The notes: generated by a model not told the origin, from the sequence alone. Shown: positions 1 through 9,514, counted from the first letter of the stretch. The stretch: 64,000 nt of DNA from an uncultured Prevotellaceae bacterium (GCA_900315565.1 OMZS01000020.1:1-64000); one strand, 5' to 3'. Numbers and translations: made by a program.

Positions 1-183
1 GAGCGGATTGTCCGACACGTAGAGGAAGTTCTTGCGGTAGTAGTCGATGATGTAGATGCTCTGGTAGGTGGTCTGTGCGAAAGCCTGTGCCGCCTCCACA
101 TAAGGCTGCGCCCGCTGGTAGTCAGCATCGGTGATGCCCTCCACGCGGTTCTCGTACATAAAGAAATCGTCTATCTGTGCCAT
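1..183 (-). CDS. N-terminal part of a putative LuxR-type transcriptional regulator (cut by window edge)
   Basis: Reading leftward from an ATG at 183, the first 61 codons are open to the window edge and begin MAQIDDFFMYENRVEGI. The start DDFF.YENRVEG followed by a YIIDYYRKNFLYVSDNPL stretch resembles the N-terminus of Bacteroidales regulators that pair a PAS-like sensor region with a C-terminal LuxR helix-turn-helix. That resemblance is from memory. The DNA-binding part lies outside the window, so the class cannot be confirmed here. The gene is divergent from the gene starting at 360. Confidence 0.5.
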   Translation of the reverse strand, partial: MAQIDDFFMYENRVEGITDADYQRAQPYVEAAQAFAQTTYQSIYIIDYYRKNFLYVSDNPL

Positions 184-325
184 ATAATCCTTATTTGCGG
201 TACAAAGGTAATCATTTTTATGCGAATGGCGTGTTTTTTATTATGCAACAGGCCACTTTTAGACAAAATTTGCTTAAATTACGCGCGAAACGGTAAACAA
301 ATGCCTTACTTTCGATAAAAATGAG

Positions 326-333
326 TACCTTTG
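326..333 (+). promoter_or_regulatory. Bacteroidetes -7 promoter element upstream of the AlbA_2 gene
   Basis: TACCTTTG fits the Bacteroidetes -7 consensus TAnnTTTG. It lies 27 bases before the ATG at 360. No clean -33 TTTG is seen at the usual 19-21 base distance, only a TTAC about 17 bases upstream. Confidence 0.55.
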
Positions 334-359
334 CAAGGTAACAAGAGAATTCATATAAA

Positions 360-1757
360 ATGGAATTAAAGACTTTGATAGCTGAATGTACAGCATACGA
401 CTTCAAGGTAATGCTTGAAGAGAAGAAACCTAAGAGTTGGTTGAAGAGCGTTAGCGCTTTTGCCAATGGCTTGGGTGGTTCCCTTTTCTTCGGCATTGAT
501 AATGATGGCATTGTCAAAGGACTTGATGACGTGCAGCATGTATGCGAGGCCATCAGTAGCAGGATTCGTGACTATATGGATGCCCTGCCGGAGGTGGAGA
601 TGATTCCCCATGATATAGATGGACTACACATCTTGCAACTCAAAGTCAAAGCAGGACATTATACCCCATATTACTACGTTGGAGATGGTCAGCGTATTGC
701 ATTTGTCCGCATCGGTGATGAAAGCTTGCCTGCAACGGCAGAGCAGATGGTTCGCTTGGTGCTGAAAGGTTCCAACAAAACTTTTGATTCGCTTCACACA
801 GACTATAAAGCAGAGGACAATTCCTTTACGATATTGGCGAACACCTTTAAAGACCGCACCAAGCAAGAATGGGATAAGAAATACCTCTTGTCGTTTGGAC
901 TGGTAACTGGAGCAGGAAACCTAACGAATGCTGGTGCACTGTTCGCCGATGATTGTCCTTTATGGCAATCTCGCCTTTATTGTACACGTTGGGATGGAAA
1001 GGAAAAGGGTGATGCCATCAACGATGCAGAGTTTACAGGCAATGTCCTCATGCTGCTCCGTGAAGCCATGAACTTTGTGAAGTCAAACACCAAGAGAGGC
1101 TGGGAGAAACTGCCTGATGGACGAAAGAACAAACCAGAGTATGCAGAACGTGCCGTTCTGGAGGCAATGGTAAACCATTTCATCCATCGTGACTATACAG
1201 TAATGGGAAGTGAAGTTCATCTTGACATTTACGATGACCGACTCACCGTTACATCACCTGGGGGAATGTACAATGGTATGCTGATTCAAGACTTAGACAT
1301 CGCTGACGTTTCTTCTGAAAGACGCAATCCCATTCTTGCAAACGTAATGGCTCAGCTTGACTATATGGAGAAACGAGGCAGTGGTCTCACACGCATCTGT
1401 AATGAGACCAAAGCCTTGGAAGGTTATAAGGACGAACTAAAACCCAAGTTCAAATCTACTCCGACCCAATTCCAGACCATCATCTTTGCCTCTTCCGACA
1501 CCCCGAATGTCGGAGACCATGACGGAGACATGTCGGAGACGAAACTCACTGAGCGTCAGCAGAAAATACTCAATCTCATAAAAGAATCTCCGACAATCAC
1601 CGGCAAACAAATGTCGGAGATGCTGTCGGTGAGCCAGCGCACCATCGAACGCGACCTTTCAGCTTTACAGAAGATTGGAATTCTGAAGCATGAAGGCAAG
1701 GACAATGATGGTTTTTGGGTCATTATTCTCTACCAAAAATCGTTAGTTCCTATTTAA
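360..1757 (+). CDS. Schlafen AlbA_2 / RecG-like ATP-binding protein with C-terminal winged helix
   Basis: This 465-residue protein has three parts. Residues ~5-140 form a Schlafen AlbA_2 domain with the typical FANGLGGSLFFGIDNDG motif. Residues ~170-380 are the RecG-like ATP-binding region (HATPase_c_4), including AVLEAMVNHFIHRDY and RRNPILANVMAQLDYMEKRGSGL. Residues ~395-450 are a helix-turn-helix (TERQQKILNLIKES, SQRTIERDLSAL). The linker NVGDHDGDMSE is encoded by a short repeat around TGTCGGAGA, a kind of linker common in this family. Such proteins are usually annotated as transcriptional regulators or nucleic-acid binding ATPases; the true activity is unknown. It precedes the SIR2-HerA pair by 109 bases on the same strand, so it may be a regulator or an accessory of that defence system (inference). 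Confidence 0.8.
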   Translation: MELKTLIAECTAYDFKVMLEEKKPKSWLKSVSAFANGLGGSLFFGIDNDGIVKGLDDVQHVCEAISSRIRDYMDALPEVEMIPHDIDGLHILQLKVKAGHYTPYYYVGDGQRIAFVRIGDESLPATAEQMVRLVLKGSNKTFDSLHTDYKAEDNSFTILANTFKDRTKQEWDKKYLLSFGLVTGAGNLTNAGALFADDCPLWQSRLYCTRWDGKEKGDAINDAEFTGNVLMLLREAMNFVKSNTKRGWEKLPDGRKNKPEYAERAVLEAMVNHFIHRDYTVMGSEVHLDIYDDRLTVTSPGGMYNGMLIQDLDIADVSSERRNPILANVMAQLDYMEKRGSGLTRICNETKALEGYKDELKPKFKSTPTQFQTIIFASSDTPNVGDHDGDMSETKLTERQQKILNLIKESPTITGKQMSEMLSVSQRTIERDLSALQKIGILKHEGKDNDGFWVIILYQKSLVPI

Positions 1758-1866
1758 ATAACTGAATGACCGTTAATTATAGGAAACAATTTAAGTTGAC
1801 GGATTAATGATGTAACTTGGCAGTTCGCAACCTTACTTATGAACCGTAGTGTTATAACTATATAAT

Positions 1867-3051
1867 ATGCATAGAAGCATGACTATCAAAAAACTAAAAG
1901 ACTGTATCCAGTCTGCTCATATAAATTTCCTATTTGGGTCTGGATTATCAAGACCATATCTTTCTACTCTCGGGCAGATCGAGACATTTATGGCTTTATC
2001 TGGTAAGCATACCGATAAGGATGAACGTAAACTTATAATTGCATCATTGTATGCCTTGTATTTTAATAGTGTTATGAGACCTTGCCTGCCTTCGCATTAT
2101 GTTGGTAACGCAGATTACGATACTGTTTTAGGTAACTACAAAGAGTTCTTGACTATATGGAATGAACTGTTGGCTGCAAGAAAAAGTAGCTTGCTCGAAA
2201 AATCGGTGAATATCTTCTCTACAAATATTGATGATTTTGTCGAAACTGCCTCAGAAATAACTGGAATCGAGTTTAATGATGGTTTCAAAGGACATTTTAA
2301 TCCGATGTTTAAAGAGGATAGTTTCTCAAACGTTGTGTCACGTATAAGCCCATTGTATCAGAATACTGCTCAGATACCTGTCTTTAACTACTTGAAAATA
2401 CATGGTTCCATAAATTGGATACAAGCATCTGACAAGTTAATTATTTGTCTTGATAGTGCTCTAAGTACTGTTAAGAAAATTGGTGAAGAATTTGATAAAG
2501 TTCCGGATAGTTTTATTTCAATTGATTTTGGCGATAGTTTTGATCTTATAGTAGAGAAAGCGAAAGCACAAATTGCAACAGCCCCAGACTCTCCTGACAA
2601 ATGTGCCCCCTTTATGTCTGAGTATATGAAAATGGTAATGGTTAATCCTCGAAAAGCTAAGTTCAGGGAATCTGTAATTGACTTGCATTTCTATGAGTTA
2701 ATGCGCCTTTACTCTAATGCGTTGGAGAGCGCTTCTACAGTACTATTTTGTGCAGGCTTCTCATTTGCAGATGAGCATATTGCAAAAATAACATTACGTG
2801 CGGCTAATGCCAATCCCACTTTGACAGTGATAGTCTTTGCATATAATGCAGGAGCAAAAACTGAAATTGAGGCCAATTTGTATAGATGCGGAAATATACT
2901 TAATAACAATATCAGCATATTGTCACCTGATGCATTTTGGGAGGCTCAAGATGAGGATTATAAGTCAAAGTTAGGAAATACTGCCCCCACAGGTTTCGAT
3001 TTTGCCACTATCAATAAGTATATATTCAATCCAATTGCAAGTCTTATATAG
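1867..3051 (+). CDS. SIR2-like NADase, effector of a SIR2-HerA antiphage system
   Basis: The 394-residue protein carries the signature of defence SIR2 domains. The nucleotide-binding FLFGSGLS lies near residue 24, the STNIDDFVE motif near 119 and KIHGSINW with the likely catalytic His near 179. A C-terminal half contains CAGFSFADEHI, typical of SIR2_2-type proteins. Members of this group hydrolyse NAD+ to abort phage infection. The stop codon is four bases before the HerA ATG, so the two are co-translated. SIR2 next to a HerA/DUF87 ATPase is a described defence type in which the two proteins form one large complex. An alternative start is the Met at 1882. Base composition is clearly more AT-rich than the housekeeping genes downstream, consistent with transfer. 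Confidence 0.85.
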   Translation: MHRSMTIKKLKDCIQSAHINFLFGSGLSRPYLSTLGQIETFMALSGKHTDKDERKLIIASLYALYFNSVMRPCLPSHYVGNADYDTVLGNYKEFLTIWNELLAARKSSLLEKSVNIFSTNIDDFVETASEITGIEFNDGFKGHFNPMFKEDSFSNVVSRISPLYQNTAQIPVFNYLKIHGSINWIQASDKLIICLDSALSTVKKIGEEFDKVPDSFISIDFGDSFDLIVEKAKAQIATAPDSPDKCAPFMSEYMKMVMVNPRKAKFRESVIDLHFYELMRLYSNALESASTVLFCAGFSFADEHIAKITLRAANANPTLTVIVFAYNAGAKTEIEANLYRCGNILNNNISILSPDAFWEAQDEDYKSKLGNTAPTGFDFATINKYIFNPIASLI

Positions 3052-3055
3052 AATT

Positions 3056-4921
3056 ATGGATAATCCAATTGCGAGAATAATGCAGAAAGACTCCATTTTT
3101 AAGGTTGGTGAAGTTTTCTCTGTGAATGGTCGTGAGGTGAAGGTGAAAGTTGACAAGAAAAAAAATCTTACTCACATGATGTATTGTGGTGAACTTATTA
3201 AGAATGTGGTAGTTGGTGGATACATCAAAATTCTTAAAGGATTCGTACAATTGGTTGCAAAGGTCGATGGTGAGTATATCCAAGAGAATAAAAAGGTTGA
3301 TCCTGAATACCATAATACAAATGAGATTATTGATAGGTTTCTTATTGTTCAGCTCATTGGCTACATTGAAAATGGCAATTATTATAAAGGAGTCAAGGAA
3401 TTGCCGTTGATTGGCAACGATTGTATGCTGATGGATAATGCAGAGTTCGAATTGATACACCGGTTCGCAAAGCCAGGAGAACCCGTAATAAGAATTGGTG
3501 CACTCATGTCTGATGATCGAATTCCCATAAATATAGGCATCAACAAGTTCTTCTCCAGTCATATTGGAATCTTTGGAAACACTGGTAGTGGAAAGAGTTA
3601 TACACTTGCAAATATTTATAGGAACCTTTTCTTGACGTTTAATGCTCATGATGCATTTCGTAAGAATGCTAAATTCCTACTATTTGATTTCAATGGGGAG
3701 TATTCTGATGAACATGTAATTATCGAAGGAAAGAAGATATATAATCTCAATACTCGGAATAATAACGGTGATCGTATTCCTCTTAAGAGGGTTGATTTAC
3801 TTAATCCTGAATTGGTGAACATTCTCGCAAGTGCCACAGAGAAAACACAACAGCCTTTCATTAAGCGTACTTTACAACTATATGACCATGTACATAATCA
3901 AAATGCGCCAATAGCATATCTACAAGGTATTGTAAAAAACGAAGTAGAAAGGGTGCTTCGTATGACTGATTATCTTAGGGCAAAACAACTGTTGGATTAT
4001 CTGGAGGAGATACTTCCTCCGAATATGGATCCTGCAGGCATAAATCTAGGCCATCAGTGTGATTTTGAGTGGCACGGCGTTCGTAGTTGCTTCTTTTCTG
4101 GTAATGATTATTTTAATGCCGCAGGTGTTGCGCATATTCCAAACCTGCTAATTTATCGTGACGCTGCAAGAATATCAGAGCCAATGGATTTTGTCAGTAT
4201 CTTGATAATGTATATGTATATACAGTTGATAAATGATGTATTAAGCAACAGGGCTCAGAATGAACACATAGCTCCGGCAATTAACAAGTTGAAGGCTTTT
4301 CAGAAAGATTTTAACAAGGTGTTTATTGTTGATGATGCATTAGACTTTTGGGATAATAGCAATTTCGTCGTTGTAAACTTGAACAACGTAAATATAATGA
4401 CAAAGAAACTCATTCCCTTGCTCTTGTCGTTCAAACTATATCGTGAGCACAAAGAACTCAGGAATGGTGAACTGCATGAATACCTTAATATAATTGTAGA
4501 TGAGGCTCATAATATACTATCATACGAATCACAACGTGAGAGTGAGTCTTGGAAGGATTTCCGTTTAGAGACTTTTGAGGAGATAATAAAGGAAGGAAGA
4601 AAATTTGGCGTGTTTATGACTATTGCAAGTCAGCGACCTTCCGACATCTCCTCAACCATAATCTCACAGTTGCACAATTATCTCATCCATAGGCTTATAA
4701 ATAATCGAGACTTGGAAATGGTAGAGAAAGCAATATCCTACTTAGATAAGGTTTCTGTAGAATCATTGCCAGTTCTACCTGTTGGTGCATGTGTTTTGTC
4801 AGGTTTGATTGCTGATTTGCCAGTAATTGTTCAAGTTGACAAATTGTCTTCTGTTAATAGTCCGAAGAGCGATACTATTGATTTACTACGGAGTTGGATG
4901 GACGATGAAGACGGTGTTTAA
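3056..4921 (+). CDS. HerA/DUF87 family ATPase, partner of the SIR2 effector
   Basis: The 621-residue protein has an N-terminal HAS-barrel-like beta region (residues 1-150). A Walker A GNTGSGKS lies at ~174-181, a Walker B LNIIVDEAHN near 480, and a later SQRPSDISSTIISQLHNYLIHR segment is typical of HerA motor ATPases. Such proteins form hexamers that translocate on DNA; in SIR2-HerA systems the ATPase forms a complex with SIR2 and is needed for defence. The open frame extends upstream to 3002, but the ATG at 3056 lies just after the SIR2 stop at 3051 and begins MDNPIARIMQKDSIFKVGEV, the natural start of the barrel. The pair could be complete with only these two genes. Confidence 0.87.
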   Translation: MDNPIARIMQKDSIFKVGEVFSVNGREVKVKVDKKKNLTHMMYCGELIKNVVVGGYIKILKGFVQLVAKVDGEYIQENKKVDPEYHNTNEIIDRFLIVQLIGYIENGNYYKGVKELPLIGNDCMLMDNAEFELIHRFAKPGEPVIRIGALMSDDRIPINIGINKFFSSHIGIFGNTGSGKSYTLANIYRNLFLTFNAHDAFRKNAKFLLFDFNGEYSDEHVIIEGKKIYNLNTRNNNGDRIPLKRVDLLNPELVNILASATEKTQQPFIKRTLQLYDHVHNQNAPIAYLQGIVKNEVERVLRMTDYLRAKQLLDYLEEILPPNMDPAGINLGHQCDFEWHGVRSCFFSGNDYFNAAGVAHIPNLLIYRDAARISEPMDFVSILIMYMYIQLINDVLSNRAQNEHIAPAINKLKAFQKDFNKVFIVDDALDFWDNSNFVVVNLNNVNIMTKKLIPLLLSFKLYREHKELRNGELHEYLNIIVDEAHNILSYESQRESESWKDFRLETFEEIIKEGRKFGVFMTIASQRPSDISSTIISQLHNYLIHRLINNRDLEMVEKAISYLDKVSVESLPVLPVGACVLSGLIADLPVIVQVDKLSSVNSPKSDTIDLLRSWMDDEDGV

Positions 4922-5206
4922 TACATATACCACATAAACTCATTGTTAATTGGTGTTATAGCAAAATTTCAATACAATTAATAAACCTATTCAAGAAAAG
5001 GCACATTTCTTGGATTATGTATGAACTGCCACCTGTAAAAATGCCCCACAAACAGCAGTTTTTGCATTGCTATATTTACATTATGCCGTAAATTAGGTTA
5101 AAAACGTTAAATCTGCATTATCTTGCTGATACTCCTTAAACCATGTCATCACTTTTCTACCGTTATAATTACAAATCGTTGATTATAAATAATTTACAAA
5201 TACTCT
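4922..5206. other. AT-rich intergenic gap between the HerA gene and the LRR gene
   Basis: About 285 bases with no convincing gene. There is no strong terminator hairpin. The last bases before 5207 run directly into LRR-like coding sequence without a start codon or signal peptide, which suggests a recombination or transfer boundary. Confidence 0.45.
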
Positions 5207-5218
5207 TGTTGTTATAGT

Positions 5219-7813
5219 TTGGCTAATGTAACCATTGGAAACTCTGTGAAAAGTATTGGAGAATTAGCTTTCGAAGACTGTGGCCTAACCTCGGTGAACA
5301 TTCCAAACTCTGTGACAAAAATCGGCGAGCGTGCTTTTATTAATTGTTATTCCTTAAGTGACGTTACCATGAGTGAAAATATAGAATACATTGCAGGAAA
5401 TGCATTTTATAACACGAAGTGGTTTAACTTACAGCCTGACGGTCCTATATATTTCGGAAGTATATTATATAAGTGGAAAGGATACATGGGCGATAATAAT
5501 GTGATAGAGATAAAAGATGGTACTAAAAACATTAATGAAAATGCTTTTTATAAATGTGAGGGCAACAGTAGTGTTATTATCCCCAACTCCGTGACAAGCA
5601 TCGGTGACGGTGCTTTCTATGATTGTAGCGGATTGACGAGTATCACAATCCCAAATTCAGTTACAAGCATAGGAGATTATGCATTTGAAGGTTGCACAAA
5701 TCTATCTTCAGTAGCTCTACATTGTAAGGAAATCAGCAGTTGGTTCAGCGGTTTGACCATAAAAAACATTGAACTGGGCGATGAAGTGGAAATAATTGGA
5801 GAATATGCATTTGCCGGCTTTAGCGGATTGACGAGCATCACCATTCCGAACTCACTTACAACTATCGGGTATAGTGCATTCAAGGGGTGTAGCGGGTTGA
5901 CAAGCATATCCATTCCCAATTCTGTTACAAGCATTGGAACAAATGTTTTCCAAGGGTGCACAAATCTATCTTCCGTTGCCGTTTATTGCAAGGAAATTGG
6001 CAATTGCTTCAGCGGATTAACTTCCATTAAGAACATTGAACTGGGCGATGAAGTGGAAACGATTGGAGCAAATGCATTTAAAGGATGTACAGGCTTGACA
6101 TTCTTTACAATTCCCAACTCTGTTACAACCATCGGAAACTATGCTTTCCAAAATTGTAGCGGATTGACGAGCATCACCATTCAAAGTTCTATTACGAATA
6201 TTGGAACAAACGTTTTCCAAGGATGCACAAATCTATCTTCGTTAGCTTTTCATTGCAAGGAAATCGGCAGTTGGTTCAGTGGCATGACTTCCATAAAGAA
6301 CATAGAACTGGGCGATGAAGTGGAAACAATTGGAACAAATGCATTCATAGGATGTAAAGGATTGGCGAGCATCACCATTCCAAGCTCAGTCACGACTATT
6401 GGGGACTATGCTTTCCAAAATTGTAGTGGATTGACAAGCATTTCCATTCCAAGTTCAGTAACATTTGTAGGTCGTAATGCTTTCTGGTATTGTTCTGGTC
6501 TTACAAAGGTAAGTATTTCGGATTTAGCAGGATGGTGTGGAATAAAATTCGATAGCTATTTTGCAAATCCACTCTACTACGCAAATCATCTTTATTTGAA
6601 TGGCGAGGAAATCACGGCATTGACAATACCCAACAACGTAAACACTATTGAAAGCTATGCCTTCTGTGGCGGCAGAGCATTGAAGAGTGTCACTTTCCCC
6701 AGTTCAGTTACTCGTGTGGCTGAAGAGGCGTTCGACAAATGCACGGAGCTAACGGCTGTGAACATCTCGAATCTAGCATGCTGGTGCGGAATAGAATTCG
6801 GTAGCATTTCCGCCAATCCGCTCTACTACGCACACCATCTTTATTTGAATGGCGAGGAAGTGAAAGAGTTGGTTGTTCCTGAAGGTGTCACAGCTATTGG
6901 CAGCTATGCGTTCGAGGGCTGCCAGGAATTGACAAAAGTAACTCTCGCTAATTTTCTGACTTCAATTGGATATTCAGCATTCTCTGGCTGTCAGAACATA
7001 ACGGAAGTAAACTCACCGATAGAGGAACCGTTTGAAATCGACTACTGCTTTGACTACAATGTATATAACAACGCCACGCTGAATGTGCCCAGCGGAACGA
7101 GGAGCAAATATAGAGAAACGTACAGTTGGAGTGAGTTCACAACTATTTGGGACGGAACACTTGAACCCGTAGATGAAAACGACGATGTTGACTATGGCGA
7201 AGGTGGCGATGTGAATAGTGGTACCAACTTAGGCGGCAACGTGGTGGGCAACATCTATTACAGCATTGCAGATGCGAACGGTGAATATAGCTCTACAGAA
7301 GGGTGCATCGTGGTGAGGAAGCCGACGGGTGACGACGTAGTGAGCGGCATCAGCGAGGAAGACCTCTTTGGGGAGGCGCTGAAAGATGCTTACACGGGCA
7401 TCATCTTCATGGTGCAGCCGGGTAGCGGAGTGATCACGGTGAATGCCGAGACAACGGGCGGCATGACGCTGAAGGTAAAAGTGGGCGACAATCCACCGAC
7501 GGAGATAGAGTTGAAGGATAAGATAAAAGCCAGATTTCCCTACTCGGTTGATAAAGCGAGCTATGTGTATATCTATGCCGGCGGCGGCTCCGCAGGTGCC
7601 AAGGCAATGGGCAAGGCTGCCTCAAACAACGGCGAGTTGAAGATTTATGGCATAGAGTGGAGCAACAGCACGGACGGCGTGGAGGCAATTGATAATGGAC
7701 AATTGACAATTGATAATTCGCCGGTGTATAATCTGAACGGCCAGAAAGTTGATGGAATGCCGACGAAAAAAGGTGTTTACATTAAGGATGGCAAGAAGGT
7801 ACTGGTTAAGTAA
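5219..7813 (+). CDS. BspA-like leucine-rich repeat (LRR_5) surface protein, probably 5'-truncated
   Basis: The frame encodes about 864 residues, mostly tandem BspA/TpLRR (LRR_5) repeats of the form GLTSITIPNSVTSIGDYAF. A beta-rich domain follows (~690-820), then a tail ending in VYNLNGQKV and GVYIKDGKKVLVK, a sorting-type C-terminus common in Prevotella. BspA-like proteins are surface adhesins. The N-terminus is odd. The first possible start is TTG at 5219, there is no signal peptide, and repeat homology (CCYSLANVTIGNSV) already begins upstream at about 5207, after a stop at 5186-5188. This reads as a gene that lost its promoter, signal peptide and first repeats, so it may be a pseudogene. 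Just before the tail, IDNGQLTIDN is encoded by an intergenic-type repeat. Confidence 0.72.
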   Translation: MANVTIGNSVKSIGELAFEDCGLTSVNIPNSVTKIGERAFINCYSLSDVTMSENIEYIAGNAFYNTKWFNLQPDGPIYFGSILYKWKGYMGDNNVIEIKDGTKNINENAFYKCEGNSSVIIPNSVTSIGDGAFYDCSGLTSITIPNSVTSIGDYAFEGCTNLSSVALHCKEISSWFSGLTIKNIELGDEVEIIGEYAFAGFSGLTSITIPNSLTTIGYSAFKGCSGLTSISIPNSVTSIGTNVFQGCTNLSSVAVYCKEIGNCFSGLTSIKNIELGDEVETIGANAFKGCTGLTFFTIPNSVTTIGNYAFQNCSGLTSITIQSSITNIGTNVFQGCTNLSSLAFHCKEIGSWFSGMTSIKNIELGDEVETIGTNAFIGCKGLASITIPSSVTTIGDYAFQNCSGLTSISIPSSVTFVGRNAFWYCSGLTKVSISDLAGWCGIKFDSYFANPLYYANHLYLNGEEITALTIPNNVNTIESYAFCGGRALKSVTFPSSVTRVAEEAFDKCTELTAVNISNLACWCGIEFGSISANPLYYAHHLYLNGEEVKELVVPEGVTAIGSYAFEGCQELTKVTLANFLTSIGYSAFSGCQNITEVNSPIEEPFEIDYCFDYNVYNNATLNVPSGTRSKYRETYSWSEFTTIWDGTLEPVDENDDVDYGEGGDVNSGTNLGGNVVGNIYYSIADANGEYSSTEGCIVVRKPTGDDVVSGISEEDLFGEALKDAYTGIIFMVQPGSGVITVNAETTGGMTLKVKVGDNPPTEIELKDKIKARFPYSVDKASYVYIYAGGGSAGAKAMGKAASNNGELKIYGIEWSNSTDGVEAIDNGQLTIDNSPVYNLNGQKVDGMPTKKGVYIKDGKKVLVK
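7685..7719. repeat. Palindromic CAATTGATAAT repeat inserted in the LRR coding sequence
   Basis: The stretch reads CAATTGATAATGGA, CAATTGA, CAATTGATAATTC. It is a short self-complementary repeat of a kind usually seen between genes in this group. It is translated in frame as IDNGQLTIDN between the beta-rich domain and the C-terminal sorting tail. Confidence 0.6.
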
Positions 7814-7823
7814 AACCATACCA

Positions 7824-7985
7824 CAGATTACGCAGATTACACGGATCACGCAGATGATGCAGATATTGCAGATGATGCAGATATTGCAGATGATGCGGAT
7901 AATGCAGACAATACAGATGACGCAGATTACACAGATAGCGCGGACGATGCAGATGATACAGATCATGCAGATGCCGCAGATGATG
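7824..7985. repeat. 9-bp tandem repeat, about 18 copies (CAGATKATG type)
   Basis: Eighteen consecutive 9-base units such as CAGATTACG, CAGATGATG and CAGATATTG fill the space directly after the LRR stop codon. The first units match the CACAGATTACGCAGATT sequence that recurs inside the acyl-AMP ligase gene near 38160-38190. No function is visible. Confidence 0.85.
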
Positions 7986-8087
7986 CGAAAAACTCTTTTG
8001 ACTCTGTTCCTCTGTGTGAGGATAAAGTAATAGTTCCTTCTGTGTAATCTGCGACATCTGTGTGAGAGGAACAGGGTGAGAAATAAC

Positions 8088-8126
8088 AGCCCCGCCGCAC
8101 ATGCAAACACAATGTGCGGCGGGGCT
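8088..8126. terminator. Hairpin terminator, copy 1 of 3 (AGCCCCGCCGCAC stem)
   Basis: Perfect 13-bp stem AGCCCCGCCGCAC / GTGCGGCGGGGCT with a 13-base loop. It sits between the ends of the LRR gene (+) and the ATPase gene (-) and can serve both. The same hairpin, with the loop start ATGCAAACAC, recurs at 9681 and 11295. Confidence 0.8.
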
Positions 8127-8159
8127 TTAGAGTTTATTGGAGAGAGGAATAGGCATATC

Positions 8160-9485
8160 TTACAGTCCTGTTAAATCGAACTTATATACTTTTTCTTCAA
8201 CTTGAACCTGTTCGAAAAAGGTTATCATGTATATAGGATAGTAAATGACTCTTCCCTTAATCTGGACATTCTCTTGACTGAACACATAAGCCATTGGCAC
8301 GGCATATTCTTCATTCTCCATCACATTGGAAAGTGCATTATGCCGTTCATAGTCCTTACCTGACTTAACTTCTATCGGCAGCATGTTACCAGCATACTCT
8401 ACCACAAAGTCCAACTCTCCTTGCTTTTTGCTGTTGAAATAGTATAGTGAATGTTGCTGTGCTTCAGAGAAACCATGAGCATACAGTTCTTGGGCAACAA
8501 GGTTTTCAAAAACAGAGCCAAAGTTGATGTTTGGATTCGGACTGAGCAGCCCCACGTCGTTGATGAAAAGTTTGAACAGGTTCCGCTGCTTGTTCAAAAG
8601 CAGAGGTACTCGTGGCTCCTCGACATTATATGCAGGGATAGCCACACCTGCGTCCCTGAGCCATAAAAAACTGTTCTCGTATTTGCTGAACCGTGCTTTT
8701 TCGTTCAACTCTTTGAGAATAAAGCGTTTGTTTTTTGCATTTAGCTCGGATGGTATAAGGTCATAGATTTCTTCTATCTGCAACTTATGGTCATGGTCGT
8801 ATTTGGTGATGTCTCTCTTATAGGTGCGAATGATTCCACGCTGTTCCTCATACACTCTGCGCAAGTTGTTAGTGTCAAGGTACTTTTGAACAGCCGCAGG
8901 CATTCCACCGACGATAAGATATAGACGAATGGCCTCCAACATTCTCTTGTGAATAAAATCATCAACAGGTTTCTTCTCCTCAAAACATGTTCGCAAATGG
9001 CTAATGACATCTGCGCCAACACCAATAGCCTCAAAGAACTCCAGAAGGTCAAGAGGATACATTTCTATCTCATCCATGTACCCCACGGGGACACTACGCA
9101 GGTCGTCCAATTCAACACCAAGCAAAGAGCCACTCATCACATACTTGTAACTGCCCTCATCCACAAGGAACTTGATTGCTGTCACTATCTCCTTGCACTC
9201 CTGCACTTCATCGAAGAATATTAATGTTTTTCCTGGAACCAATGGCTTTTTAGTGAACACAGACAGTCGCAACAGCAAATCTTTTGCGCCCTTTTGCCCG
9301 CTGAACAGTTCGATAGCATCGGGCTGTTCTACGAAATTGATTTCAACAACATTGTCAAAACACTCCTTACCAACCTTCCTGATGGAAAAGGTCTTGCCGA
9401 CTTGTCTGGCTCCTGTTACCAACAGAGAACGCTTGTCGTTAAGTAGAAAGTTACGTATTAGCTCGTCAGCTTTGCGTTTTACCAT
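8160..9485 (-). CDS. AAA_14 / DUF4143 family ATPase, paralogue of the gene at 9905
   Basis: A 441-residue P-loop ATPase. Walker A is GARQVGKT (about residue 24), Walker B LIFFDEVQE (about 92), and a sensor-like MSGSLLGVEL follows. The C-terminal DUF4143 part contains GELDFVVEYAG and PIEVKSGK, a PD-(D/E)XK nuclease-like core. The family is common in Bacteroidetes and archaea; its role is not settled. The open frame starts at a TTG at 9509, but that codon overlaps the -7 promoter, so the ATG at 9485 (MVKRKADELIRNFLL) is chosen. It is divergent from its paralogue and the two share overall layout and motifs. Confidence 0.85.
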   Translation of the reverse strand: MVKRKADELIRNFLLNDKRSLLVTGARQVGKTFSIRKVGKECFDNVVEINFVEQPDAIELFSGQKGAKDLLLRLSVFTKKPLVPGKTLIFFDEVQECKEIVTAIKFLVDEGSYKYVMSGSLLGVELDDLRSVPVGYMDEIEMYPLDLLEFFEAIGVGADVISHLRTCFEEKKPVDDFIHKRMLEAIRLYLIVGGMPAAVQKYLDTNNLRRVYEEQRGIIRTYKRDITKYDHDHKLQIEEIYDLIPSELNAKNKRFILKELNEKARFSKYENSFLWLRDAGVAIPAYNVEEPRVPLLLNKQRNLFKLFINDVGLLSPNPNINFGSVFENLVAQELYAHGFSEAQQHSLYYFNSKKQGELDFVVEYAGNMLPIEVKSGKDYERHNALSNVMENEEYAVPMAYVFSQENVQIKGRVIYYPIYMITFFEQVQVEEKVYKFDLTGL

Positions 9486-9506
9486 GTCAACTTGTCTATA
9501 TGGGTG

Positions 9507-9514
9507 CAAAGATA
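9507..9514 (-). promoter_or_regulatory. -7 promoter element of the minus-strand DUF4143 ATPase
   Basis: TATCTTTG on the minus strand matches TAnnTTTG. A TTG lies about 18 bases upstream. The leader to the ATG at 9485 would be only about 15 bases, which also rules out the upstream TTG as start codon. Confidence 0.7.

Noticed and set aside
7749..8030. 93-residue ORF MMECRRKKVFTLRMARRYW... on the plus strand
   Set aside because: It is the 9-bp tandem repeat read in another frame (QITQITRITQMMQIL); no coding signal.
9507..9509. TTG at 9509 as start of the minus-strand ATPase
   Set aside because: It lies within the -7 promoter element TATCTTTG; the ATG at 9485 fits.
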